Origin: Gnetum montanum
Lineage: Eukaryota > Streptophyta > Gnetopsida > Gnetales > Gnetaceae
DNA length: 64,000 nt
Direction: 5' to 3'
NCBI GenBank assembly: GCA_015680685.1
Contig: MNCI01011145.1
Coordinates: forward strand, 751,110 to 815,109
This document shows, in pieces, positions 55,641-64,000 of the stretch. The notes beneath the pieces were generated by a model that saw only the letters and a list, made by a program, of their open reading frames with translations, was not told the DNA's origin and made no database searches. The position numbers and the translations under genes are program-made. Numbering within the stretch: position 1 is the first letter of the stretch; each line of letters begins with the position of its first letter.

Positions 55641-56083
55641 AACAGAGCTAAAAAAATTATTGATTACATCCAGAATCATCTTCAATCTCTGGGCCATCGG
55701 CCGAAATCCGTGTGGAAAAACGCTCTGCAATTCACGCACAGATTCATGGTGGAGGAGCATGAAAACGCAGCATATCTGTTGTCGGAATTCCGGATGATTC
55801 CCTTTGGCGGAGGACGAGGAACAGCCTCGGACCGAATATGTTTCGGAATTTGATCCAAACGAACCGTCTGCACCCAAAAAACAGAGGATCATCCCGAGAT
55901 AGGAAAATACTCCGAATTGAAAATAAAGAACATCCATCTTCCCTCTTCCTCCTCCTCGGAAGCCCTCCTGCAATTCGACACCGAAAATCCTAACCACGCA
56001 CACGATTCGGTCGAAAACGTGGTTTACGGCCTCAACATTGGCATCAGCTCCAACAACGAAAACCAGCAAGAGAAACAGAGATG
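55641..56083 (+). pseudogene. GC-rich unrecognised coding relic
   Basis: From about 55638 one frame reads RAKKIIDYIQNHLQSLGH and continues through NALQFTHRFMVEEHENAAY, LLSEFRMIPFGGGRG and, after a single TGA near 55848, GKYSELKIKNIHLPSSSS and DSVENVVYGLNIG, to TGA at 56081-56083. Composition is markedly GC-richer than the surroundings and the protein-like character persists across the stop, so this is probably a gene remnant. It could be a displaced exon of the helicase gene or a different gene joined by rearrangement; I do not recognise it. Minus-strand frames over the same DNA are its shadows. Confidence 0.45.
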
Positions 56084-56650
56084 ACAGGCAGATGGAACAT
56101 TTCAGTCATTTTGTGATGGGTTTTGTCATTTCATCGGATATATGATCAAATTATCTTCTTCAACAATAATAAATCGGTGCGGCCAACTGAACGGGAACAG
56201 CAGCAGCAATGAAGAGCGCAACGCGGCAGGCGACAAACCCTCGTTCCAGCATCTGTCCCGTATGTGCAGGATGACTGCGATTAAATTTTAAAACAAAAGC
56301 AAAAGAGTTTTATTCACCGATGCCTAAGGATATGGTATGAAAAGAAATAATATGGACATAAATTTATAACATGAGTTTTAATAATAATTTTTGTTTAAAA
56401 GGAAAAGGTTGTCATTTTAAAAAGAAAGAAGGGAGATTACCAACTATGGCTTGAATTTCTCATAATTTCCTAGAAGTTTACAACTTCTCATGATAGTTAT
56501 TATTTAATATTCTAGATATTTGTCATTCACCTTAATCTTCCATGATGATTGTAACTACCCAAAAGCTTGATAAGTCCTAACATAGGTAAGAAGAAATCCA
56601 AAGGCTCAAATATTTATGAAAAGAAGATAAAAATTCTAGAAACTACTATT
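56084..56650. other. GC-rich tail, then AT-rich spacer
   Basis: GC-rich character continues to about 56285 (GCGCAACGCGGCAGGCGAC), probably part of the same gene relic; after that nothing is recognised. Confidence 0.4.
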
Positions 56651-57090
56651 GTAACACCCCACTAACCAGGCTTAGGCTAGAAAGATATTACTTAGAGAAT
56701 AGAAAAAATATATAGAAAAATATAAAATGCTACTTAAGAAAAATGTTGTATGCCAAGAAAAATATATTAGAGAAAGTAGTAGGCATTCATAAAAATAGGC
56801 ACAGTGGGACAAAACAACACAAAGAAAAAAGATAAGTGTTGTAAAAATGGTTTAAAGCACTATTGCTCAAGCCAAAAATTACATTAATAGGATACTAGAA
56901 AATACATCAGAATAATATACCAAAATTACTTAACATGAAAATTACATAAAATGAAAATGCATCAAAAAGCATTGGGCTCTAATGTTAGTAAAAATTGCTA
57001 AATACAAATAGCTATAAAATTCTTGGCCAAGTTAGGCTTGCACCACTATAGTGCCCCACATTTATACATGTGACCGTAGTAGTCTATTAA
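56651..57090. repeat. Dispersed repeat shared with 26505-27100
   Basis: TGTAACACCCCACTAACCAGG resembles chromovirus LTR starts. Similarity to 26510 is clear for about 100 bp and weaker beyond. The end is approximate. Confidence 0.4.
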
Positions 57091-57120
57091 ATACTTAGAT
57101 TTTAACTTTTTTTTAAAGTA

Positions 57121-57148
57121 TGTGTGTGTGTATATATATATATATATT
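57121..57148. repeat. (TG)n(TA)n microsatellite
   Basis: Five TG units are followed by nine TA units. Confidence 0.95.
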
Positions 57149-59424
57149 ACAATTTACAATTTATTTCTTATTATTTATTATTTTTAAGTTTAAAAATATA
57201 TTTTTTTATTAATGAATGAGCATGTCAAAGTCTAGCAATGTTTTAGAATAATGCTAAGAAATTAATATAATGTGAATCCATGGTTTATTTAACATTTAGT
57301 TAGAAATATTTAATTACTGAATAATAATTAATTAAAATACATCAAAATTCAAAGTTATCAGATTGTGCTCAAATTTATTGGACTAATTTAGTTTTACATC
57401 TAGAGTATAGATCCATTATTAGTTTTTCAATTTGAGTCCTAGATTTTGAGATTTCAATGTTATGCGATTCAAAAAAGTATCTTATGGGACCATATTTTGC
57501 TTAATTCAATTACAATATTAATTTCTAGCATGGTAGCCATGTTTACGCTCATTAGGACCTGATATGTCTAAAATGTTGAATGTACATAAAGTTTAGTGTT
57601 AATGATTTTTACTGTATAAATTGTGGAAAGAATGGAAAATAGATAAAAGGAAAAAAATAAATGAGAAACCCTCATAGTTTATAATGTTAAAAGTAACATA
57701 AAATAAGACAAAAAAAGTGGAATCATAAAAAAATTCAATATAGGATGGTGATGTATGCTTTATGACATGCTTATGATAACATCTATTTTAGTTATATAAT
57801 AATTATTTACTTCATCTCAATGGTTGGAAAAGGGACAATGGAGTCATTTAATAGGAGTCATGTAACTCTCTTGAGTGTTGTCACTCTCACCATGTCCACT
57901 CCCTCATGAGAGATTACTTATCCTAGTCAAGTACCAACGATGCCATGAATAAAAAAAGGATTCTTCAAAAATTTGTGATCTAGTCTTCATTCATTATGTA
58001 AACTTTTGTGCATAAGTCTTTGCCTAAGCCTTAGGATCTCATCCATCCTATAAATAGAGGGGGATTTTATTTCATTTTCACCTTTTGTCAAGGAAGGGGA
58101 GACTATGCTAATTTGAAGGATGAGGAGTTGAGAAGAGGAGAAGAAGAGTGACTATTCCTTACTTATTTTCAAACACCTCTTGGGATGTCTTGTATGGTCT
58201 TGTGAGCTCTTGGGAGGTTGATTGTACTACTGCTATTGGAGGCTTTGATGACTAATTTTTGGAAATTTTTTGATTGATCCAAAGGACTATTTCTCTAATT
58301 TTTACAACAAGATTTTTGGTAGCATCTTGGACTTGCAATTTAAAGCTAGTTTCTTGAGGCTCCTACTTGGATAATAACCCAAGCTTAAAATGTCTTCACC
58401 TTTCCCAAATTAATCAAATTAAACTTAGAGGTGTGTATTCTAAATCCTTGTTGTACAAATATTTTTAGTAGATGTTTGAAGTTGTATTGGCTTGGACAAT
58501 TGAGGATTATTTCATGAAGGCTATGGGATTTCTTGTCAATTGTGAGTCATGTATGGAGTCTCTCATATGTCATGGATTTGGTTTTCTTTCTTTCTTTCTT
58601 TTTGACATGAATGTCTTGGGCTTATGAGTTAGCATTTTCTTTGTGTCATGTGCACTTGGTATTTCATGTTTTTATGATTAATTGTTTTTAAAAAAGAAAT
58701 GCTCCTCCATCATTCTATCCTAGGCTAACGATCTCTTATGTGGGCTACAAGATTTTGTAGGGTTGGAGAGACTTGGTGTATCACAATTTGATGGCCAAAG
58801 AGTCCATTGAGCACTCATTTAAAAATAAAAATAGGCTATGCATATTAAGAATTTTTGGTGTCTTTTTTTTTTAAGTGCACATGTTTTATTTTGTGGAGAA
58901 TTTTTGGGTCAATTTTGAGGGGTTTTGAAGAGAGTTATCATGTTTTAATTCATTGTTAAATAGTCCTTTACTCAAGCCTTTATTTCTCTCAATGTGAAAA
59001 TATGAGAGCTAGAAACATTTGATAATGAGGATTTTAAAAGCTTGGCATTATGTTAATCCATCATGGTGGTTAATCTTGGTACATTTTAGTTTTTATTTCT
59101 CTCTCCTTTTCATTTAGCAATTGAATTCATATAGTTAACATATTTTTATTACTTACAATTAAATTTTTAGTGCTTTAATGAAGACTATTCTTAGGTTAAA
59201 TATTGTTACTATTTTTATGGTTTCTATACACTATTTTCTATTTGTGATTCAACTGAATAATAATAATAATAATATATAGTCACCTATAAAATCTGTTCTA
59301 TTTTTGCCCATAAATTAGATTCTAGCTCTTAATGATTTCTAGCTGTAGTAATGTTATTTTTAAGGTTGTTTTTCTATTTCCTTTAGTTGCTAAGAAATCA
59401 AATTTTTACACTTTTGATGATAGT
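57149..59424. other. Unassigned region, possible LTR or promoter fragment
   Basis: TATAAATAG at 58049-58057, followed by a purine-rich leader, looks like a plant TATA box, but no ORF follows and no LTR ends were found. Simple repeats: TTTC units at 58582-58603 and AAT units at 59256-59274. No gene is supported. Confidence 0.4.
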
Positions 59425-60174
59425 TGATGAGGTGCAAGTACCCCTATGCCCAACCATCTGAATCACAAGCATTCATGCACGATTCAGTCAAATTTCGTAG
59501 ATCTTAAGTACCTTAGTACACTAGTTCTAGGATGTGAAATCTAATTGTGACAATCGTTATCTTCTCAACTATAGTTATGGAGCTTAATTGTATGGTTAAG
59601 TGTAATTGAGGCACATGATTTTTATTATTTTGTATTTTATTTATCTACAATTAAGAACAAGTTGAAACTTAATTTATGAACTAATTTAACTAATCTAATT
59701 TATAATTAATAACTCACTATCCTAACATAAGTATCTAGTCTCACTTTTCATGCACATCCTAAACACATATAATGCTACTAGGTTACCAAACGTTAAGCAT
59801 TGCTAGGATTACCAAGTGTCATGCGCATGCTCAAAGTGGTCGTACTTATGTGCTTAATTAATTTCTATTTAATTGAACTAGCTTACTTTAGCTTAATTAC
59901 TTGGTAGTATCAAATTAAATTGCATAAAAACATTAATTACGTGAATAAAATATTTAAGCCAGCCAAGGTGCTACAAGGTTTGATCAGAAAGCTCATCTTT
60001 ATTGTCACACACACTACTATGCTCAAGTACAACAGTGATCAAATAAAGATTCATACACTTAATGACTCGTACTATGGGTACTTTGGAAAATATTCTAACT
60101 TTGGAGAAAAGAAACTACAAGAGCTCTGTTATGCTATGACAAAAACTATATCAAAACTATGTCTCCAAGTGCTA

Positions 60175-60182
60175 TATTTATA
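60175..60182 (-). promoter_or_regulatory. TATA box of the element D LTR
   Basis: The minus strand reads CCTATAAATATAGC, at the position equivalent to the TATA boxes of B and C, with palindromic GATATC motifs upstream. Confidence 0.6.
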
Positions 60183-60230
60183 GGTTGGTATGCACCCCGC
60201 AATATCAAATATCCAACATTGCTTCTAGGG

Positions 60231-60258
60231 ATTTGATATCATGCATATGATATCAAAT
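60231..60258. repeat. Perfect 12-bp palindrome arms in the D LTR
   Basis: ATTTGATATCAT, spacer GCAT, ATGATATCAAAT. Further TGATATCG and CAATATCAAATATC units flank it. This is the CG-depleted form of the array. Confidence 0.8.
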
Positions 60259-60646
60259 ATCTGATATCGAAGCTAAGTAAAATACAGTTCATCATACCCC
60301 CACGACTGAATGAAAACTCATCCTTGAGTGAACAAGAGGAGCAACAAGTTCCTTATAAAATATTGGGAAGGTATGGGATTATTAACTAACATGCAAATTC
60401 ACTCAGATGAAATAGACAGACTCTCTAAGTGCCCAAGTATACAGATTTGCAATCTATTACAAAATTGGATGTTCATGATAATAGAATTGAACACCCTAGA
60501 CAAAACTAACATCCAACTTCTTTAGCAACTGATGAGACACGATATTGCATGCACCGCGATATCGCGTACGTGATATTGTGGCCGTCACGATATCGCGTCG
60601 TCCCCTGCGATATCGCGTACACGATATCACGGTCCGTCACCAAATC

Positions 60647-60654
60647 TATAAATA
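60647..60654 (+). promoter_or_regulatory. TATA box of the element C LTR
   Basis: TATAAATA in AATCTATAAATAAGAGG, identical to element B. Confidence 0.75.
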
Positions 60655-60902
60655 AGAGGCAACACTCCCCTCATTGATCATCCTAGGCTAGAAGTAGTGA
60701 AGCTCTGGCAGTTTAGTCACTCTAGAGATAGAATATTTTCCATGCACCCACAGTAGGAGTCCCCAAGTGAACGGTTCCTTATTCGAGTAGCTTTGTACCT
60801 GAACGCAAGTTGTGTACGGCAATAAAGACGAGCGTTGTGGATAAACCTTGCAGTGCATGGAATAGGTTTATTATCTGTTATTTCTTTCATGTTATTTATT
60901 AC

Positions 60903-61090
60903 ATGCATTAGCGTGCATGAGTACGACTTGGTTACGAGCATTGACGAATGTGTACGGCTAACCAAGGAATCGGCTACTCATCGCGATTAGATTCTCTCAC
61001 CCTTGTCTCCTAGAATGCGGGATGAGTACGACTTGATTATGAGCATCTACAGATGTGTACGGCTAGTCAAGGAATCAGCTGCTCATCACG
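60903..61090. repeat. Tandem duplication in the element C LTR
   Basis: GTGCATGAGTACGACTTGG, then TGTACGGCTAACCAAGGAATCGGCT and ACTCATCGCG, recurs as GGATGAGTACGACTTGA, TGTACGGCTAGTCAAGGAATCAGCT and GCTCATCACG about 105-110 bp later. It is absent from the B LTR and helps explain the greater length. Confidence 0.7.
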
Positions 61091-61511
61091 CTTAGGCTAG
61101 ATAGGTGCCTCAGTACGACCACTTCGAGCACGTGCATTACATGTGGTGATCCCAGTAATGATTAGCGTTTGGTAGCCACAATTGCATAGTTCAGGGTGTG
61201 TACGGTAAGTGGGAATGGATGCTGACACTAGTTAATTTAGACTTAGGTCCTTAGTTAGAGTTAGTTAGTTCTCTCAACCCTTTACCCTTTAGCATAGGAG
61301 ATAAAACCATAAAAGACCAAAAAAATCATATACCTCGGACTTACTTAACCATACACCGTGACAACAACAAGTAAGTCTGGGAAGATAACAAATGATTAAC
61401 CCCAAGTGTTCCATGGGGCGTTTAGGCATTTAGTCTGTGGAGTTCGACCGGATCGCACGTGCTACGCTCATTTCATATGGTTGAGTGTAGGGGTACCTCA
61501 CCACTCATCAT

Positions 61512-61530
61512 TGGCGCCATTGCCAGGGAC
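61512..61530 (+). promoter_or_regulatory. Primer-binding site of element C
   Basis: TGGCGCCATTGCCAGGGAC starts one base after the LTR. It resembles the tRNA-Asp primer site TGGCGCCGTTGCC of Athila elements and is the best-preserved copy in the window. Confidence 0.85.
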
Positions 61531-61619
61531 TAAGTGTTTGTGTGCCGAATAGAACATAAGGGATATCACTCACATCGTTGTGAGCCTTAACGAACCTTCA
61601 GGTTAATCAAGAAAAAATT

Positions 61620-63060
61620 TATATCCCTTCGAGTGGTTCCCCTTCTTCTTCCCCTTCTTCACATCACTCACCCTCTCCTTCCACATCTGGGCGCAGCCAC
61701 CATGAACATAAAGGTGAGGATAAAAGTAAAAAGGACGAAAGAACTCGACATGAAAGTCAAGAGAGAGGACAAGGGCAAGGATGTAGGGAGAGTAGGGAAC
61801 AACACAAACATCACAGGCATCATGAAAGAGACAATCATGATGAACCCCTACTCACAACCCAAAGTATGCTTGACATTACAGAGGCAGTTAGGATTCCCAC
61901 AAGGCATTTAAAGGATAGATGGATCAAACGATTAGACATGAACAACATCCCACGGTTTGAAGGGGGATATAATGCTAATCCAAAAAATCATTTACAAGCA
62001 TTCCACGATGCCTGTGCCTTGCAGAATATAGAAAATGAGTGGAAAAAACTTAAGTTATTCCCAAGGACACTCACCAAAGAAGCAGAGAGCTGGTACCGGT
62101 CCTAAGAACCAGAAACCATCAGGAGGTGGAGTACGATGCTAGAACTATTCAACGAGAAGTATCAAACATACTCCAAAGTGTCCAATTTGCATAAGAAAAT
62201 CCAAGGCTGGAAGCAAGGTACACACGAACCCTTGGATGCTGCCATGGCCCACTATTAGACATTGTTACATCGTTGCCTGGGCCATGGGTACGCTCAACGG
62301 GATCAACTTCTCCACATCGTGGATGGGCTAAGAAATGAAACTAGAAGAAACCTTGGGACTTATGCCCAGGGGAGACTCTCATAACTTAGAGCCCATGAAG
62401 TACGTAGCTTGTTGGAGCACGTAGCAAAAGAAGAGGGTGAGCTACACAAAAGGGAAAGTGCGGAAGAGTATAACCATGATCCCTCCCTTCAAAAGAAGGG
62501 AGTGAAATTTTGTGATGAAGAAGATGAGTCACCACTCGAAGAGTTGGTGAATCGGAAAACTTTGCCGATCCAAAAATTAACAACCAAGGTATCAGCCAAA
62601 GTAGACCAAATTTGGGATTCCTTAGACTCAAGAATTAAAATAGTCTTGAAAATTGTAGAAGAGTCTAAGGTAGAACAAAGTAGTGACAAAGGTAAGAAAA
62701 AATGGAGAGATTTAAGCCCTGCACATAACAAGGGGAAGGGAAAAATCACTAACTCTGATGTGGCTAAGGATTCTGATTCAGACGATGATGGTGGATGTAA
62801 GATCTGCCATTATGACCATCCTAAGGGATGTTTCCCCATCATCTCATATCTACAGGATTCTGGGGTGTATGCGCTTAATCCAAGACTCAACCAACGGCAA
62901 ACACCCCGAAGGTTACCTTATCCACAAGGTAACCCAAGGCAGTTCCACCAACCCTTAACATATTATCCAAGTGGAACTCCACCACAGCCCATCGGACATC
63001 ATCAGTAGTGGAAATACCCACAGTCATGGGGGATGCCACCGCCAACATAATAGTACCCTT
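61620..63060 (+). pseudogene. Element C gag, N-terminus deleted
   Basis: The sequence joins the 5' leader to the Ser/Pro-rich segment SPSSSPSSHHSPSPSTSG, which in element B lies about 690 bp downstream of the gag start, so the first 230 or so codons and the start codon are missing. The capsid core (MLDITEAVRIPTRH, NNIPRFEGGYNANPKNH, LKLFPRTLTKEAESWYRS) and a 199-codon open stretch 62409-63008 remain. The knuckle CKICHYDHPKGC lies near 62797-62832. Stops occur near 62105, 62258, 62382 and 63007. Confidence 0.85.
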
Positions 63061-63500
63061 ACCAGCAACCTGATCCTTATGGTTATTATGTGCAGCAGCC
63101 AATTTCTCCAAGTGACTCTATGGGTCACGCAACCCCCAACCGTCATTACCAAGTTCGGGAGTACTTTAGAAGGACTTCTTCTCCTCCGGGAGACATCTCA
63201 CACTTGTTCCATCCTCCTAATCCATCCACACCTCTTCCACCATAAGTAGTTCCCATAACACCTCTTGCTCCAATAATGCAAGGGGAACTTCCTCCTCAAC
63301 CACAACAATGTCACGCTGCGAGAGCTGTAAATATCCAGCCCACTGCTGGTTCTGACAACTGTAAAAAGAGAAGACCTTACTTCAGAACCAAAAGCCAAGA
63401 CAAACTCTCGCAACAACAAGCGGTTGAGGCCATGAATACTTCTCCATCATCTAACACTTCGGAGCACCCTTTAGTCCAACAGAGCGTAACGCATACGGTT

Positions 63501-64000
63501 ATGTTAACGCATACCATAACTGACTGGATCAAGGTAGGTCACCTTCCCAGGAAACTAACTGACCCTAGGAGTCCCTTAATCTATTTGCAGATCGTCGGAA
63601 ATAAACCACATAGGGCTCTTCTTGATTCAGGTTCCGAAGTCAACTTAATTTCACAAGAGATGTATCACGCCTGGAACCTGCCCCAACTCAAGAAGAGCAA
63701 CATTCAACTAGAGCTGGCAGACCAGTCCATCACCATCCCCTTGGGATTGGTAGAGGACATCATCACCACTGTGTGTGATTGGTCTTACTCAGCTGATTTT
63801 CTGGTGATTGAAGTGAACAACAACGAAGGGGACTTCCCGATTATAATGGGAAGGGCATGGCTGAGTACAGTAGATGCATGCCTTAGGATCCGCGATCTTT
63901 CCTTGGAAATCTCTAAGATAAAAATATGTGGAAAGATCGAGAAGAGGAAAGTTCCATGCATCACATATAGTGATTCATCGGGTGATGACATGGAGGAAAT
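63501..64000 (+). CDS. Element C aspartic protease, partial at window end
   Basis: From MLTHTITDWIKVGHLPRKL the frame is open to the last base. ALLDSGSEVNLIS carries an intact catalytic D-S-G at 63624-63632. LPQLKKSNIQLELADQS, ADFLVIEVNNNEGDF and PIIMGRAWLS complete the retropepsin pattern. The acidic connector SDSSGDDMEE is reached at the edge. Any RT would follow outside the window. Confidence 0.85.
   Translation, partial: MLTHTITDWIKVGHLPRKLTDPRSPLIYLQIVGNKPHRALLDSGSEVNLISQEMYHAWNLPQLKKSNIQLELADQSITIPLGLVEDIITTVCDWSYSADFLVIEVNNNEGDFPIIMGRAWLSTVDACLRIRDLSLEISKIKICGKIEKRKVPCITYSDSSGDDMEE

Larger units (their letters stand above)
59425..60529 (-). mobile_element. Element D: 3' end of a palindrome-array element
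   Basis: The minus-strand 3' LTR (59425-60294) runs from TGATGAGGTGCAAG to GTTCATCA. It adjoins a PPT (reverse complement of TACCCCCACGAC) and about 220 bp of internal sequence (CAAGTTCCTTATAAAATATTGGG, the complement of TTTTGTAAGGAACTTG in A and B). The internal part stops exactly where element C begins at 60530. The rest of D may lie beyond the window. Confidence 0.8.
60530..61510 (+). mobile_element. Element C 5' LTR
   Basis: 981 bp from TGATGAGACACG to CCACTCATCA. The palindrome array is at 60538-60635. A roughly 100-bp block is partly repeated near 60905 and 61018 (GAGTACGACTTGRTTAYGAGCAT). Confidence 0.9.
60530..64000 (+). mobile_element. Element C: younger relative of A/B, runs off the window end
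   Basis: 5' LTR 60530-61510, near-consensus PBS, gag with few stops and an open protease frame to the window end. It has the fewest disruptions of the family members here. Whether it has RT and integrase, or is pol-less like B, lies outside the window. Confidence 0.85.

Noticed and set aside
55605-56069. 154-codon minus-strand ORF
   Set aside because: The plus-strand frame over the same DNA has more protein-like composition and continues across one stop, so the minus frame is taken as a shadow.
58049-58057. Promoter of a host gene
   Set aside because: A good TATAAATAG is present but no ORF or LTR structure follows within 1 kb.
1-64000. CRISPR array, bacterial operon or organellar insertion
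   Set aside because: No spaced identical repeats with unique spacers, no ribosome-binding-site-led gene runs and no plastid or mitochondrial gene were seen.

Overview
The window looks like plant nuclear DNA: AT-rich, almost wholly built of decayed LTR retrotransposons, with a few gene relics and one intact-looking single-exon gene. The retrotransposons are old and riddled with stop codons, are nested in one another, and were not purged. This fits a large-genome seed plant, and a gymnosperm is plausible (inference; no marker gene fixes the species). I see no rRNA gene, canonical tRNA gene, CRISPR array or organellar segment.

Layout. 1-7.1 kb: a minus-strand solo LTR (702-1486) with an ACAAG target-site duplication, then relics of a coiled-coil ORF and of a possible Sirevirus-like element. 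7.3-17.4 kb: a diverged tandem duplication of about 5.6-5.9 kb, dotted with short repeats, one with a tRNA-like Pol III A box. 17.7-18.7 kb: a 319-codon intronless minus-strand ORF of unknown function with a GC-richer composition and a duplicated upstream region. 20-21.9 kb: a LINE relic. 23-26 kb: chromovirus integrase, copia RT and LTR scraps.

27,156-51,855 is one nested composite. Element A, an Athila-like Ty3/gypsy element (tRNA-Asp-type primer site, FMDD reverse transcriptase, extra 3' coiled-coil ORF), is interrupted by a minus-strand Ty1/copia element E (35,287-40,448). Its 3' LTR is split by a related element B (44,771-51,291). B carries gag and protease but no RT, RNase H or integrase, so it would have needed proteins in trans, perhaps from an A-like partner. 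The right junction of B is a fold-back rearrangement.

51.9-57 kb: minisatellites, an LRR receptor-like pseudogene and an SDE3/MOV10-type helicase pseudogene, both scarred by short tandem duplications, then a GC-rich unrecognised ORF. 59.4-64 kb: the 3' end of a minus-strand relative (D), cut by a younger plus-strand relative (C) whose gag and protease run off the window end.

The most unusual signal is shared by the LTRs of A, B, C, D and the solo LTR: a cluster of CGATATCG-like palindromes just upstream of the TATA box. A shorter version of the same palindrome-plus-TATA module sits inside element A, upstream of its 3' ORF, and could be an internal promoter. All alignments were done by eye; element boundaries are firm where LTR ends, PBS and PPT agree and approximate elsewhere.
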